Shown here: in pieces, positions 54,918 to 64,000 of the stretch | Numbering within the stretch: position 1 is the first letter of the stretch | How the letters are laid out: each line of letters begins with the position of its first letter | From: Marinococcus luteus | Lineage (GTDB): Bacteria > Bacillota > Bacilli > Bacillales > Marinococcaceae | Direction: 5' to 3' | Assembly (NCBI RefSeq): GCF_900106595.1 | Contig: NZ_FNNC01000002.1 | Location: 310,001 to 374,000 of the forward strand | Length of the DNA stretch: 64,000 bases | Notes under the pieces: generated by a model | The model's input: only the letters and a program-made list of their open reading frames with translations | The model's database searches: none | What the model was told of the DNA's origin: nothing | Program-made: the position numbers and the translations under genes

Positions 54918-56177
54918 TTACAGGTATTCGTAAATTGGGAAACGGCCCGTTAAAGCTTTCACGCGTTCAGCCGCTTCTTTTAATGCGTCTTCATCCTCAT
55001 GGTTTTTCAGCGTATAGGCGATGATGGCGCCTATTTCTTTCATTTCTCCTTCGCCAAACCCGCGGGAGGTAACGGCTGCAGAACCGAGACGGATACCACT
55101 TGTGACGAATGGCTTTTCCGGGTCATACGGAATAGCATTTTTGTTCGCTGTGAGGCCGACCTCGTCCAGTGCTTTTTCCGCAATTTTCCCTGTCAGCTCC
55201 AGGCTGCGGGTATCCATCAGCACGAGATGGTTGTCGGTGCCGCCCGAAACGACGGTAACCCCTTCGTTCTGCAATGAGTCGCTTAAACTGCGGGCGTTTT
55301 TCACGACGTTTTCGGAATACGTTACGAAATCCTTCTGCAGTGCTTCGCCGAAGGCAACGGCTTTCGCCGCAATCACGTGCATAAGCGGTCCACCCTGAAG
55401 ACCCGGGAATACTGCTTTATCAATCTTTTTGCCGAACTCTTCCTTACAAAGCACGAGTCCTCCACGTGGCCCGCGCAGCGTTTTGTGCGTTGTTGTCGTA
55501 ACAAAATGCGAATGAGGCACCGGGTTTTGGTGCACCCCTGCTGCTACCAGTCCGGCAATGTGTGCCATATCGACCATTAAGTACGCATCTACCTCATCGG
55601 CAATTTCGCGGAATTTTTTAAAGTCAATTTCACGCGGATATGCACTTGCGCCGGCAACGATTAACTTCGGCTGTGTTTCTTTTGCCACGCGAAGCACTTC
55701 ATCGTAATCGATCATCTGGTCTTCTTTAGTCACACCGTATTCCACGAAGTTGTACTGCACACCGCTGAAGTTGACGGGGCTTCCGTGGGTTAAGTGGCCG
55801 CCGTGGGAAAGATTCATGCCAAGCACTGTGTCGCCGTGATTTAAAATCGTATAGTAAACAGCCATATTTGCCTGCGCGCCGGAGTGAGGCTGCACGTTCG
55901 CATATTCTGCCGAGAACAGTTCCTTCGCCCGGTCAATCGCGAGCTGTTCGACCGTGTCTACGTGCTCACATCCGCCGTAATAGCGGCGGTTCGGGTAGCC
56001 TTCCGCATATTTGTTGGTAAGCACGGATCCCTGCGCTTCCATTACTGCACGGCTCGTAAAGTTTTCCGAAGCGATCAGCTCAATCTTATCGCGCTGGCGC
56101 CCCAGCTCCTTCTGCATTGCCTCAAATATGGCCGGATCCTGCGTTTGTACACTTTCTGCATTTACCTTTGTTTCCAT
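54918..56177 (-). CDS. glyA: Serine hydroxymethyltransferase
   Basis: 419 residues. PLP enzyme interconverting serine plus tetrahydrofolate and glycine plus methylene-THF. [17 protein letters not shown] and [15 protein letters not shown] at the N-terminus, the PLP lysine in [15 protein letters not shown] near 225. SD GGGAGA upstream of ATG 56177. The leader has inverted CGAAC motifs discussed separately. Confidence 0.97.
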   Translation of the reverse strand: METKVNAESVQTQDPAIFEAMQKELGRQRDKIELIASENFTSRAVMEAQGSVLTNKYAEGYPNRRYYGGCEHVDTVEQLAIDRAKELFSAEYANVQPHSGAQANMAVYYTILNHGDTVLGMNLSHGGHLTHGSPVNFSGVQYNFVEYGVTKEDQMIDYDEVLRVAKETQPKLIVAGASAYPREIDFKKFREIADEVDAYLMVDMAHIAGLVAAGVHQNPVPHSHFVTTTTHKTLRGPRGGLVLCKEEFGKKIDKAVFPGLQGGPLMHVIAAKAVAFGEALQKDFVTYSENVVKNARSLSDSLQNEGVTVVSGGTDNHLVLMDTRSLELTGKIAEKALDEVGLTANKNAIPYDPEKPFVTSGIRLGSAAVTSRGFGEGEMKEIGAIIAYTLKNHEDEDALKEAAERVKALTGRFPIYEYL

Positions 56178-56205
56178 CTGTAAATCTCCCTTCCCTTTCG
56201 ATCCA

Positions 56206-56245
56206 ACAACGAACGATTATCTTTTCCGCTAATATTTCGTTCGTT
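56206..56245 (-). promoter_or_regulatory. Possible PurR-box-like inverted motif before glyA
   Basis: CGAACG (56210-56215) and its inverse CGTTCG (56238-56243), each in an A/T-rich context. The core agrees with the PurBox CGAAC, and glyA belongs to the PurR regulon of B. subtilis, but flanking matches are poor. Confidence 0.3.
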
Positions 56246-56358
56246 ATTTTTCTCTCCGTGTTACTATGTTTTTCATTGTAACACGTATTTTTTACGAAAT
56301 TCCGTACCTTTCGAAATTTTTTCGGATTTCTTTATTTTCTGCGTGCATAGGAAGAAAA

Positions 56359-56381
56359 AAGAACCGCGGCATGCGATTCTT
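56359..56381 (-). terminator. Terminator downstream of ywlG
   Basis: AAGAACCGC (56359-56367) pairs with GCGATTCTT (56373-56381), one mismatch; on minus TTTTTTCTT follows. Confidence 0.75.
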
Positions 56382-56409
56382 TTTCCGGCCTCTTTCCGTA
56401 CAGCGGCGG

Positions 56410-56955
56410 CTATTCGTAGCGGGCCCGCTCACCGCCGATCAGCTTCGGCCGTGTTTTTGCCATCGTTACATAGGCAGAACCAATCTGCTTCTGCGGGCCG
56501 CGCACCGGAACTGCCACCGGCTTTAAATGCATACCGATCAGGGTGGATCCGATATCAATGCCTGCGTCCGCTTTTACCGCTTCGATGACGACCGGCTCAC
56601 TCATGTGTTTATATGCATACGAGCTCATCGAACCGCCCGCCCTTGGGTGAGGCACCACACTTACTGCTTCGAGGCCGTAGGCTTCCGCCGTTTCCCTTTC
56701 CACCGTGAGCGCCCGGTTAATATGCTCACAGCCCTGAAATGCAAGGTGCACGCCGGATTCTTCGCGGAACTCCTGAAAGACGTCAAACAGCGCTTCGGCT
56801 ACTTCCTCAGAGCCTGCCTTACCGATATGCTCCCCGAGCACTTCACTTGTGCTCGTTCCAATCACAAGCACCTGGCCGCTGCGGAGCGACGCCTGTTCCT
56901 TTAATGAAGCTAACAATTCACGTAAAGGTTGCTGCCATTCTGCTTTGTTCACCAT
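56410..56955 (-). CDS. ywlG: TIGR01440/UPF0340 family protein (YwlG)
   Basis: 181 residues. Conserved [21 protein letters not shown] near 30, [16 protein letters not shown] (~75), [19 protein letters not shown] and [19 protein letters not shown]. Cytosolic, function unknown, genetically linked to glyA and rpiB across bacilli. SD AAAGGATG precedes the ATG. Confidence 0.85.
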   Translation of the reverse strand: MVNKAEWQQPLRELLASLKEQASLRSGQVLVIGTSTSEVLGEHIGKAGSEEVAEALFDVFQEFREESGVHLAFQGCEHINRALTVERETAEAYGLEAVSVVPHPRAGGSMSSYAYKHMSEPVVIEAVKADAGIDIGSTLIGMHLKPVAVPVRGPQKQIGSAYVTMAKTRPKLIGGERARYE

Positions 56956-56979
56956 GACAACTCATCCTTTCTTCGTTCC

Positions 56980-57417
56980 TTATTGTTCAATAGCCGCTAC
57001 TTTTTGAATGCGGTCGGCGTGCCGGCCACCTTCATGTTCCGTGCTGATCCAGGCTTTGACAATTTCACCGGCGAGGCCGGAACCAACAACTCTCGCACCC
57101 ATAGCCAGTACATTGCTGTCGTTATGCGCCCGGGTCATCTTCGCACTGAATACATCATGGACAAGCGCGCAGCGGATGCCGTTAACTTTATTCGCAGCAA
57201 TCGACATGCCGATGCCTGTGCCGCAGACAAGAATCCCGCGGTCCACTTCGCCGGCCGTTACTTTTTCAGCCACCGGCACCGCGTAGTCCGGATAGTCTAC
57301 AGAGTCACTGCAGTCACATCCCAGATCTTCGTATTCCACGCCTGCTTCATCCAGTACAGATTTAATTTCCTCTTTTAATTCATATCCGCCGTGATCGGCA
57401 CCCAATGCTACTTTCAT
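56980..57417 (-). CDS. rpiB: Ribose-5-phosphate isomerase B
   Basis: 145 residues. LGADHGGYELKEEIKSVL at the N-terminus and ILVCGTGIGMSIAANKVNGIR (active-site Cys and phosphate loop), then NDSNVLAMGARVVG. Interconverts ribose-5-P and ribulose-5-P. Equivalent to ywlF of B. subtilis, between ywlG and ywlE. Confidence 0.93.
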   Translation of the reverse strand: MKVALGADHGGYELKEEIKSVLDEAGVEYEDLGCDCSDSVDYPDYAVPVAEKVTAGEVDRGILVCGTGIGMSIAANKVNGIRCALVHDVFSAKMTRAHNDSNVLAMGARVVGSGLAGEIVKAWISTEHEGGRHADRIQKVAAIEQ

Positions 57418-57489
57418 GTCAACCTCTCCTCCGTTTGATTGTACTGATTTCAGTCTCTCACGTATCCATCAGCCTGTAAATCTCCAGGC

Positions 57490-57945
57490 TCAGTCCAGCG
57501 ACTTTTCTTTCATATACCGCTCCCATGCTGCCTGAAGCGACTCTTCCATTTCTTCTGCCGTTTCGTGATACACCTCCCGGCCGCCGCCGATAGGGTCTCC
57601 AATATCCTTATCCCCACTGGCACCGGCATATTCCTTTAAGAGCACCGTTTTCTTTTCGGCCCCCGGAAACATCCGCTGCATAATATCTTTATGTCCCCGG
57701 GTCATGGCAAAGATAACGTCCGCCCAGTCGATTAATTCCTTTGTGAGCGGCTGGGATTCATGATTCATCTCCACCCGCCTTTCATCCATCGCCCGGACGG
57801 CTTCTGTCGCTGCCGGTTCTCCATTTGTAGCCATTACTCCGGCTGAAGCCACTTCCACTTCCGGGTAGTGGTGCTTCATCAGCGCAGCGGCCATAGGACT
57901 CCGGCATGTGTTCCCTGTACAGATAAACAATACGTGATAACTCAT
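57490..57945 (-). CDS. ywlE: Low-molecular-weight protein arginine phosphatase (YwlE type)
   Basis: 151 residues from ATG 57945 (AGGAG 9 bases upstream). P-loop CTGNTCRSPMA: Cys9 is the nucleophile, and Thr13 replaces the Ile of tyrosine phosphatases, the residue that gives YwlE its phosphoarginine specificity. The acid is in DIGDPIGGG. It counteracts the McsB arginine kinase in protein quality control. Linked to ywlC and rpiB as in B. subtilis; mntP/ywlD is missing in between. Confidence 0.9.
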   Translation of the reverse strand: MSYHVLFICTGNTCRSPMAAALMKHHYPEVEVASAGVMATNGEPAATEAVRAMDERRVEMNHESQPLTKELIDWADVIFAMTRGHKDIMQRMFPGAEKKTVLLKEYAGASGDKDIGDPIGGGREVYHETAEEMEESLQAAWERYMKEKSLD

Positions 57946-57973
57946 CGTCATCGACTCCTTGCAGAAGTTTTCA

Positions 57974-59023
57974 TTATTCTGAAGATGCTGCTTTTTCCAG
58001 ACGGTTCATGAGCGCAGTCCCGATCCCTTCTTTTGAAAAAACTTCACAGAACGCAGCGTCCACCTCCATTGTATCTAATTCACGGAGAACAGCGTACAAT
58101 TTTGCTGCCGTTTCTTCGGGCGCCCGGCGCGAGCCTAAACTAAGAAAGGCATCCGCCTGCTTCCACGCTGATTTGTTCTCTTCAACGGCAAGCACCGCTA
58201 CTTTCTTTCCCTCTTCCTGGAAGGCCCGGAGCTTTCTCTGCCATATTTCCTCCGATCCTTTCATTAAATACAGGGAGGTCGCCGGCGAATAGTGACGGTA
58301 TTTCATCCCCGGTGCTGCAGGCGCTTCCTCTGAAGAAGCACTTTGCGAATAGCGGACTGTGCCGGGGCCGAGCACCTGCTCGATCTGTTCTTTAGTAACT
58401 CCTCCCGGACGCAGAATCCAACAGATTTCTGCCGTACAGTCCACGACGGTGGACTCCACTCCGTATCCACACGGACCGCCGTCGATCACAGCATCAATTT
58501 TCCCGTGCAGGTCACTGTATACGTGATCCGCCGTGGTCGGGCTCGGGGAGCCGGAACGGTTGGCACTCGGCGCTGCGATCGGCACGCCTGCGTGCTTTAG
58601 CACTGCCCTTGCCACCTCGTGCTCCGGAATCCGTACAGCCACTGTGGACAACCCCGCCGTTACCAGGGGCGATAGAGGAGTTTCTGCCGTCAGTGGGAAT
58701 ATAAGCGTTAACGGGCCGGGCCAGAACGCATCCATCAGCTTTTCCATGCTCTCTGTCCACGTAACCCCAAGCGTGTCGAGCTGGGCACGGTCAGCAATAT
58801 GAGCAATCAGCGGATTGTCCGGGGGACGGTTTTTAGCTTCAAAAATCGCCCGGACGGCTTCAGTGCATACGGCGCTTGCCCCGAGGCCGTAAACCGTTTC
58901 TGTTGGAAGTGCCACTGTCTTCCCCTGCGTTATCCACAGCCCCATTTCCTTTAATACAGAATTCTCCGTAGAGGCTTCATTTATTTTATCCACATTTTTT
59001 ATGACCGTCTGTTTATAACTCAT
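57974..59023 (-). CDS. ywlC: Threonylcarbamoyl-AMP synthase (Sua5/YwlC)
   Basis: 349 residues. N-terminal YrdC domain (~25-215): VALPTETVYGLGASA, IFEAKNRPPDNPLIAHI, VAVRIPEHEVARAVL, APSANRSGSPSPTTADHV. C-terminal Sua5 domain (~230-345) after the SSEEAPAAPGMKYRHYSP linker. Makes threonylcarbamoyl-AMP for the t6A37 modification of ANN-decoding tRNAs. The 5' end and upstream DNA carry several DnaA boxes. Confidence 0.93.
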   Translation of the reverse strand: MSYKQTVIKNVDKINEASTENSVLKEMGLWITQGKTVALPTETVYGLGASAVCTEAVRAIFEAKNRPPDNPLIAHIADRAQLDTLGVTWTESMEKLMDAFWPGPLTLIFPLTAETPLSPLVTAGLSTVAVRIPEHEVARAVLKHAGVPIAAPSANRSGSPSPTTADHVYSDLHGKIDAVIDGGPCGYGVESTVVDCTAEICWILRPGGVTKEQIEQVLGPGTVRYSQSASSEEAPAAPGMKYRHYSPATSLYLMKGSEEIWQRKLRAFQEEGKKVAVLAVEENKSAWKQADAFLSLGSRRAPEETAAKLYAVLRELDTMEVDAAFCEVFSKEGIGTALMNRLEKAASSE

Positions 59024-59259
59024 GCGGCTTTCGTTCCTTCCAAAAAATTAAAATGCTTTCACATCAGGGTTTATTTTACATTAATTTAGGTTTTTCACAC
59101 TATTAACAGGCGCTTATTTTCTGTGGATAACTAGAATTTACACTGCTAATTCAGCCTTTGAATTTACATTTTTTACGAAAAATTAATGTTTTCCACATAT
59201 ATGGGGTCATTTGTCTTTTGTTATCCACAAACCGTGGATAACTTTCTTACTTATTCACA
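58930..59259. other. DnaA-box cluster at the ywlC-prmC junction
   Basis: Five perfect TTATNCACA boxes: 58930-58938 (+), 58986-58994 (+), 59122-59130 (-), 59221-59229 (+), 59251-59259 (+). Two one-mismatch boxes: 59189-59197 and 59233-59241 (-). The intergenic part (59024-59246) has no ORF. In B. subtilis a DnaA-bound cluster is known at ywlC, outside oriC, where it titrates DnaA or regulates transcription. Confidence 0.75.
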
Positions 59260-60113
59260 ACTGTAACGATTCGGTCGTTCCCATTCAAGTCCTTTATTAC
59301 CTGAATCCTTTTTCCCGGGAAAACTTTTTCAGCCGCTTCCATCACTGCTTTCCCCTGCTGCCAGCCGATTTCAAAAGCAAGCAGTCCACCAGGAGCCAGA
59401 ACTTCGGCAGCACGACTGATAATTTCTTCATAGCTGTGAATTCCTTCTTTTCCTTTACCGATCAATGCAACCGCAGGCTCCTTATCCCGGACGAGCGGGT
59501 CGAGCTTCTCCCATTCGTCTTTTGGAATGTACGGAGGATTGGATACAATAACCTCGGCCTGTTCTTTCCGGGACGCCATGCCTTCAAGAAACGATTCCTG
59601 ATGAAAGGTAACCGGTGCCTGCAGCCGATCTGCATTTCGTTTAGCCGTCTCAAGCGCCCGGCTGTCAATATCTACAGCCTGCACTCGTGCCGATGAAAGC
59701 TCCAGCGCAAGCGTGACTGCGATGATGCCGCTTCCTGTGCCGACGTCGACAATCACCGGGGATTTCAGCTCTTTGTTTTTTTGCACCCAGTCGATCACGT
59801 GCCAGACGAGCTCCTCGGTTTCCATCCGGGGAATCAGCACGTCTGGATTGACGTGAAACTCGCGGTCGTAAAAAAAGCTGCTGCCTGTTAAATGCTGCAC
59901 CGGTGTCCCGGCTGCATGGTTACGCACGTCTTGCTGGAAATGCTCCCACGTCTGCAGTGCTACCTTCTCTCTGGCAGCAGCCAGCAGCTGGGACCGGGAG
60001 AGCTGCAGATGATGCTCCAGAAGCCAGTCTGCTGCCGTTTCTTCTCTTCCGTGCTCCTTCAAAAAAGAAGAAGCCCATCTCCGGGCTTCAAATACAAGTG
60101 GTTCTTCTTTCAT
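59247..60113 (-). CDS. prmC: Release factor N5-glutamine methyltransferase
   Basis: 288 residues. SAM-binding VIVDVGTGSGIIAVTLALE near 125 and the glutamine-binding NPPYIPKDEW near 195. Methylates the GGQ glutamine of RF1/RF2. Its ATG overlaps the end of prfA (position 60113), so substrate and modifier are coupled. Confidence 0.95.
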   Translation of the reverse strand: MKEEPLVFEARRWASSFLKEHGREETAADWLLEHHLQLSRSQLLAAAREKVALQTWEHFQQDVRNHAAGTPVQHLTGSSFFYDREFHVNPDVLIPRMETEELVWHVIDWVQKNKELKSPVIVDVGTGSGIIAVTLALELSSARVQAVDIDSRALETAKRNADRLQAPVTFHQESFLEGMASRKEQAEVIVSNPPYIPKDEWEKLDPLVRDKEPAVALIGKGKEGIHSYEEIISRAAEVLAPGGLLAFEIGWQQGKAVMEAAEKVFPGKRIQVIKDLNGNDRIVTVVNK

Positions 60114-61195
60114 TACGCTTCGCCTGCTTTTTCCATCAGCTCGGCCTGTTCTTCCATTACGAGCGGTTCGATAATCTGGTCGAGCTCTCCCTGAAGAATC
60201 TGGTCAAGCTTTTGCAGCGTCAGGCCAATACGGTGATCGGTTACACGCGTCTGCGGAAAATTGTACGTCCGGATCCGCTCGGAACGATCCCCGGTTCCTA
60301 CCGCCGATTTCCGGTTTTCATCGTATTCCGCCTGGGCTTCCTGCTGGAATTTGTCATACACCCGGGCACGGAGAATCGTCATTGCTTTTTCTTTGTTTTT
60401 AATCTGGGATTTTCCGTCCTGACAGGAAGCGACAATACCTGTCGGCACGTGCGTCAGCCGCACCGCCGACATAGTCGTGTTTACACTCTGGCCGCCGGGT
60501 CCGCTCGCTGCGAACGTATCAACGCGGATATCCTTATCGTGAATGTCTACTTCCACTTCCTCGGCTTCCGGAAGGACAGCCACCGTAGCTGTGGACGTAT
60601 GCACGCGTCCACCCGATTCCGTGCTTGGCACCCGCTGAACCCGGTGGGCCCCGTTTTCATATTTCATTTTCGAATATGCCGAATCGCCGTTAATCATAAA
60701 AATGATTTCCCGGTAGCCGCCAAGGTCGCTTGCGGTCGATTCCACGATTTCTGCTTTCCAGCCCTGTTTCTCTGCATAACGGGTGTACATTTTGTATAAA
60801 TCAGCGGCAAACAGCGCCGCTTCTTCACCGCCTGCGGCTCCACGTATTTCAATAATAACGTTTTTATCATCATTTGGATCCTTCGGAAGAAGGAGCCTCC
60901 GGAGCTCTTCCTCTTGATTTTCAATACGTTCGCTCAATTCTTCGACTTCCGATTTTACCATGTCTTTCATTTCTGCATCGAGCTCGTCTTCAAGCATCGA
61001 TTTAGCTTCATCAAGCTGCTGCCGGGCTTCTTTATATTCCCGGTAAACCTCCACTGTCCGCTGCATCTGTGCCTGCTCTTTGGACAGCTCCTTGATTTTA
61101 TTCGGATCGTTTGCGATTTCCGGATCGCTCAGCTGTTCATTTAAATATTCATAACGGTCTTCCACCGTCTGCAGTCGCTCTAACACACCGTTCAC
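60113..61195 (-). CDS. prfA: Peptide chain release factor 1
   Basis: 360 residues. The GGQ motif is in [20 protein letters not shown] near 235; the PxT-type codon-recognition region and the C-terminal [20 protein letters not shown] are present. Releases peptides at UAA and UAG. A weak AGGTGAAC lies upstream of ATG 61195; tdk-side promoters lie beyond the divergent reductase gene. Confidence 0.97.
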   Translation of the reverse strand: MNGVLERLQTVEDRYEYLNEQLSDPEIANDPNKIKELSKEQAQMQRTVEVYREYKEARQQLDEAKSMLEDELDAEMKDMVKSEVEELSERIENQEEELRRLLLPKDPNDDKNVIIEIRGAAGGEEAALFAADLYKMYTRYAEKQGWKAEIVESTASDLGGYREIIFMINGDSAYSKMKYENGAHRVQRVPSTESGGRVHTSTATVAVLPEAEEVEVDIHDKDIRVDTFAASGPGGQSVNTTMSAVRLTHVPTGIVASCQDGKSQIKNKEKAMTILRARVYDKFQQEAQAEYDENRKSAVGTGDRSERIRTYNFPQTRVTDHRIGLTLQKLDQILQGELDQIIEPLVMEEQAELMEKAGEA

Positions 61196-61397
61196 CTCTA
61201 TTTTTCAAATTTTATCCGGCTGAATTGTATTTCGTTACGTTTTACACGTTACTCGTTCTCCTTTACAGTATACTAATTATAATACAGGGGCATAGGGGCG
61301 TCAAAATACCACCGCCTCTATAAATTTCGTTTGACCAGCGCGGGAGCGGGGAACCGCCCTGTAAGTGCCTATTGTTTAAGCAGAAGGGGGAAAAACA

Positions 61398-62726
61398 ATG
61401 AAATACGTTATTATCGGTGGTGACGCTGCCGGCATGAGTGCAGCTATGCAGATCTACCGGCAGGATGAGAATGCAGAAATTATTACACTCGAAGCTGGGG
61501 AAGTATATTCCTACGCTCAGTGCGGCCTTCCTTACATACTCGGGGGCGAAGTCGAAGACAGCGCGAATTTAATCGCCCGCGACGTCGATACGTTCCGGGA
61601 AAAGTACGGCATCGATGCCCGGGTAAACCACGAGGTGACCGGCGTCAATGTGGATACAAAAGAAGTGACCGGTGTACATACCGGCACCGGCAAGCCGTTT
61701 CAGGTTACGTATGATAAGCTGCTGATTGCTTCCGGCGGGCGTCCGATCCTGCCAGACTGGCCGGGGCGGGAGCTTGAAGGCGTTCATACGCTGAAAACGA
61801 TCCCGGATGCCGAAACGATCAAAGCAGATCTTGCGAACGTAAACCACGTCACTGTCGTAGGCGGCGGCTATATCGGCCTTGAGGTGGCGGAAAACTGTAT
61901 TCATGCTGGAAAGAAAGTGACGCTCGTACAGCGGGGCGATCAGCTTGCCGGTATATTCGATCCGGACATGGCAGCATATATTGCTGAAGAAGCGGAAGCA
62001 AACGGCATTGAGCTGTTGCTTGAGGAAAACATTCAGCATTTGTCGGGAAAAAGCCGGGTGGAAGCCGTGCATACCGACCGCCGGGTGATCGATACCGATG
62101 CCGTGATTGCCGGCGTCGGCCTGCGCCCGAATACGGAAATGGTGTCCAAATGCGGCCTGTTCCGTCACGGTAATGGAGCTCTCCAGGTGAACCGCTACAT
62201 GGAAACCAATGTCCCGGACATATATGCCGCCGGAGACTGTGCCACCCAGTTTCACCGGATCAAGGAGATCGATGACTATCTTCCGCTCGGAACCCATGCC
62301 AATAAGCAGGGACGGGTCGCCGGCCTTAACATGGCAGGAAGCGTAAAGTCCTTTAAAGGCGTAACCGGCACCTCTATTCTCCGCTTTTTCAGCCTGACGC
62401 TCGGTAAAACCGGCATCTCTGAAACGGAAGCTGCCGATATGCGCTTTCCTTACCGCAGCGAGGCGCTTACTACCTCGAGTCATGCCGGCTATTTCCCGGG
62501 AAATAGCAAGCTTCATATTAAAGTTACGTACTGTCCGGACACAGGCATCATCCTGGGCGGCCAGCTTATTGGCGGTGACGGCACAGACAAACGGCTCGAC
62601 GTTCTGGCAACCGCCCTCTTCCACCGTATGACGGTAACCGATTTTGAGGATCTGGACCTAAGCTACGCTCCGCCTTACAATAAAGTGTGGGATCCGCTTC
62701 AGCAGGTGATCCGTCGGGCGAAGTAA
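61398..62726 (+). CDS. CoA-disulfide reductase-type FAD/NAD(P)-dependent oxidoreductase
   Basis: 442 residues. FAD motif YVIIGGDAAGMSAAMQIYRQ, the single-cysteine active site SYAQCGLPYI (C42), NAD(P) motif VTVVGGGYIGLEVAENC, and VPDIYAAGDCATQ. The C-terminal dimerisation domain (~325-440) is complete. The lone cysteine with the SxxxCGxPY context indicates CoADR rather than NADH peroxidase. It reduces CoA disulfide in cells that use CoA as a low-molecular-weight thiol. It is on the plus strand, inserted between prfA and tdk of the conserved block. GGGGG SD before ATG. Confidence 0.87.
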   Translation: MKYVIIGGDAAGMSAAMQIYRQDENAEIITLEAGEVYSYAQCGLPYILGGEVEDSANLIARDVDTFREKYGIDARVNHEVTGVNVDTKEVTGVHTGTGKPFQVTYDKLLIASGGRPILPDWPGRELEGVHTLKTIPDAETIKADLANVNHVTVVGGGYIGLEVAENCIHAGKKVTLVQRGDQLAGIFDPDMAAYIAEEAEANGIELLLEENIQHLSGKSRVEAVHTDRRVIDTDAVIAGVGLRPNTEMVSKCGLFRHGNGALQVNRYMETNVPDIYAAGDCATQFHRIKEIDDYLPLGTHANKQGRVAGLNMAGSVKSFKGVTGTSILRFFSLTLGKTGISETEAADMRFPYRSEALTTSSHAGYFPGNSKLHIKVTYCPDTGIILGGQLIGGDGTDKRLDVLATALFHRMTVTDFEDLDLSYAPPYNKVWDPLQQVIRRAK

Positions 62727-62745
62727 CTGTCCATTTATATAGATA

Positions 62746-62774
62746 AAGCCAGCCGGCACAGTGCCGGCTGGCTT
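62746..62774. terminator. Bidirectional terminator between reductase and tdk
   Basis: AAGCCAGCCGGCAC (62746-62759) pairs perfectly with GTGCCGGCTGGCTT (62761-62774), followed by GTTTTTT on plus. Confidence 0.88.
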
Positions 62775-62783
62775 GTTTTTTGT

Positions 62784-63362
62784 TTACAGGGCAATAGGCG
62801 GATTGGCATGGCATCTCCGGCACACCGGATAATAGGAGTCATTGCCGCCGATATGAATCTGATCGCCTGTATAAATCGGCCGGCCCTCGCCGTCGAGTCT
62901 TAAATTCATGACTGCTTTTTTATGACAGAACCAACAGATGGTCTTCATTTCTTCGATTTTATCCGCATAGAGCAGCAGATGCTTGCTGCCTTCAAACAGT
63001 TCATTTTGAAAATCGTTTTTCAGGCCGAAGCTCATCACCGGAATATCAAGGTTATCAACAATTTCCGCCAGCTGAATGATGTGCTCCTGGGATAGAAACT
63101 GTGCTTCGTCCACGAGGATGCAGAAGGGACGCTGCGCTTCCTGACGGACAATATCATAAATGTTTGTCTCTTCAAACACTGGTACAGCCTCACGCTCCAC
63201 TCCGATTCTGCTTGCTACAAATCCGACTCCGCGCCGGTCATCCAGACCGGAGGTAAAGATGAGCACCGGCTTATTCTGCTCTTCATAATTGTGGGCCACC
63301 TTTAAAATTTCGATGGACTTGCCGCTGTTCATTGTTCCGTATTTAAAAAATAACTGCGCCAT
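62784..63362 (-). CDS. tdk: Thymidine kinase
   Basis: 192 residues. P-loop [20 protein letters not shown], the lid [18 protein letters not shown] with its substrate loop, and a zinc site formed by CWFCHK and CRRCH. Type II TK; phosphorylates thymidine with ATP. Between rpmE2 and prfA as in bacilli. Weak SD AGAAAAAT upstream. Confidence 0.95.
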   Translation of the reverse strand: MAQLFFKYGTMNSGKSIEILKVAHNYEEQNKPVLIFTSGLDDRRGVGFVASRIGVEREAVPVFEETNIYDIVRQEAQRPFCILVDEAQFLSQEHIIQLAEIVDNLDIPVMSFGLKNDFQNELFEGSKHLLLYADKIEEMKTICWFCHKKAVMNLRLDGEGRPIYTGDQIHIGGNDSYYPVCRRCHANPPIAL

Positions 63363-63403
63363 ATTTTTCTCCCCCGCTTATCGGTTTCGGTTCGTGATAC
63401 AAA

Positions 63404-63431
63404 AAAGACGGAAGCCGCAGCTTCCGCCTTT
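63404..63431 (-). terminator. Terminator of rpmE2
   Basis: AAAGACGGAAGC (63404-63415) pairs with GCTTCCGCCTTT (63420-63431), one G-U pair; on minus TTTTTT follows. Confidence 0.85.
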
Positions 63432-63446
63432 ACCCAACCATTGTGC

Positions 63447-63689
63447 TTAGCGGTTGTATTTTCTTTTGAACTTGTCCACACGGCCGCCGGCAGTGTTCTG
63501 CTTCTGCTTGCCGGTATAGAACGGGTGGGAGTCGGAGCTTACCTCAATTTTGATTACTGGGTACGTGTTTCCGTCTTCCCATTCGATAGTTTCAGACGAG
63601 CTTTCTGTCGAACCGCTCAAAAACTTGAATCCCGTACTTGTATCCATAAACACAACTTTATGATATTCCGGATGCACTTGTTGTTTCAT
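63447..63689 (-). CDS. rpmE2: 50S ribosomal protein L31 type B
   Basis: 80 residues. [20 protein letters not shown] and [26 protein letters not shown] are the type B hallmarks. The zinc-binding CxxC of type A L31 is absent, so this is the zinc-independent form, often induced in zinc shortage, yet it occupies the rho-tdk position. SD GGAAG upstream of the ATG. Confidence 0.95.
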   Translation of the reverse strand: MKQQVHPEYHKVVFMDTSTGFKFLSGSTESSSETIEWEDGNTYPVIKIEVSSDSHPFYTGKQKQNTAGGRVDKFKRKYNR

Positions 63690-63777
63690 AGCTGGTCACT
63701 TCCTTTCGATTCTTCTCTTTTTCACACATAACGAGATTATAACAACTTCCCCGAAATTTATCAATCTTTCATTTCGT

Positions 63778-64000
63778 TTATTTCTTTCCGGTCGTTACTT
63801 TTCCCTGTTTGTCTTTTTGAAGCTCTTCAAAAAATTCTTCGTTCGTTTTGGTCTGCTTAATGCGCCGGATAAAGTGATCCACGAAATCCGGCGCATCGTT
63901 CATCGTCTTGCGGATCGCCCATAAATTATCCAGATGCTCCTTGGAAACGAGCAGCTCTTCTTTCCGGGTGCTTGAACGGCGGATATCGATCGATGGGAAA
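63778..64000 (-). CDS. rho: Transcription termination factor Rho, C-terminal end (5' part outside window)
   Basis: The minus strand is open from 64000 to a TAA at 63778, encoding about 73 residues that begin FPSIDIRRSSTRKEELLVSK and continue LWAIRKTMND, the conserved Rho C-terminus. A Lys-rich tail GKVTTGKK closes it. ATP-dependent RNA helicase that ends transcription. Upstream neighbour of rpmE2 as in B. subtilis. Confidence 0.93.
   Translation of the reverse strand, partial: FPSIDIRRSSTRKEELLVSKEHLDNLWAIRKTMNDAPDFVDHFIRRIKQTKTNEEFFEELQKDKQGKVTTGKK

Noticed and set aside
56206-56245. Strong PurR operator before glyA
   Set aside because: Only the CGAAC cores agree; flanking bases and spacing differ from the PurBox pair, so it is kept only as a low-confidence feature.
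58930-59259. DnaA-box cluster as a replication origin
   Set aside because: No dnaA, dnaN, rpmH or plasmid rep gene nearby and surrounding synteny is the ywl/atp region, distant from oriC in bacilli.
61569-62624. Minus-strand open frame (351 codons) antisense to the CoA-disulfide reductase gene
   Set aside because: The plus-strand gene has FAD, NAD and active-site motifs and an SD; the antisense frame has none and is explained by codon bias.

Overview
The window is a chromosomal stretch of a low-to-mid GC Bacillota, almost certainly Bacillaceae. The last third (about 42.7-64 kb, mostly on the minus strand) is a B. subtilis-like housekeeping block: rho, rpmE2, tdk, prfA, prmC, ywlC, ywlE, rpiB/ywlF, ywlG, glyA, upp, atpIBEFHAGDC, ywzB, murA, an flhO/flhP remnant, epuA-like and fabZ. 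Sporulation genes that I would expect inside this block in spore formers (spoIIR near prmC/ywlC; spoIID, spoIIQ and spoIIID after murA) and mbl are absent, and the FlgG-like gene is an in-frame deletion remnant. This suggests a non-sporulating, possibly non-motile or coccoid relative of halo-alkaliphilic bacilli. The ATP synthase a subunit carries the alkaliphile-type lysine, while the c subunit keeps neutralophile-type glycines. No species name can be supported from the sequence alone.

The first third (0-30 kb) is catabolic and accessory. At 0-14 kb there is amino-sugar use (end of a GlcNAc PTS, a SIS protein, and nagA-nagB-nagR behind a NagR-type operator), a MATE exporter, a VOC protein and an acetyltransferase. 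There is also an acetoin-dehydrogenase-type operon acoA-acoB-acoC with a textbook -24/-12 promoter and its sigma-54 activator AcoR. At 14-20 kb lies a stress/redox patch: two paralogous D-2-hydroxyacid dehydrogenases, tiny basic ORFs, csbD, the LOV-STAS blue-light receptor ytvA, lhgO, and several SigB-like promoters. At 20.4-30.2 kb there is a glucitol-type PTS operon with a SAF-domain oxidoreductase, a SorC-family regulator, and a second complete 2-oxoacid dehydrogenase complex (E1 alpha, E1 beta, E2, E3). The two promoter regions share a bipartite repeat with identical spacing, so one regulator probably controls both.

The middle (30-42.7 kb) holds an SmtB/CzrA-like regulator, an orphan small sigma factor, a branched-chain aminotransferase behind a large imperfect inverted repeat, an alpha/beta-hydrolase-fold protein whose nucleophile serine is glycine, and a GlsB-type membrane protein with a cut-back N-terminus. 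These are followed by an AT-richer polysaccharide cluster (TagO/WecA-like initiator, GT4, GT2, Wzy-like polymerase, Alg14/Alg13-like pair) and a divergent OatA-like acyltransferase.

No rRNA, tRNA, insertion sequence, phage gene or CRISPR array was seen. Start codons were chosen from Shine-Dalgarno spacing and family length. All functional calls are by reading motifs and remembered family features, without database searches.
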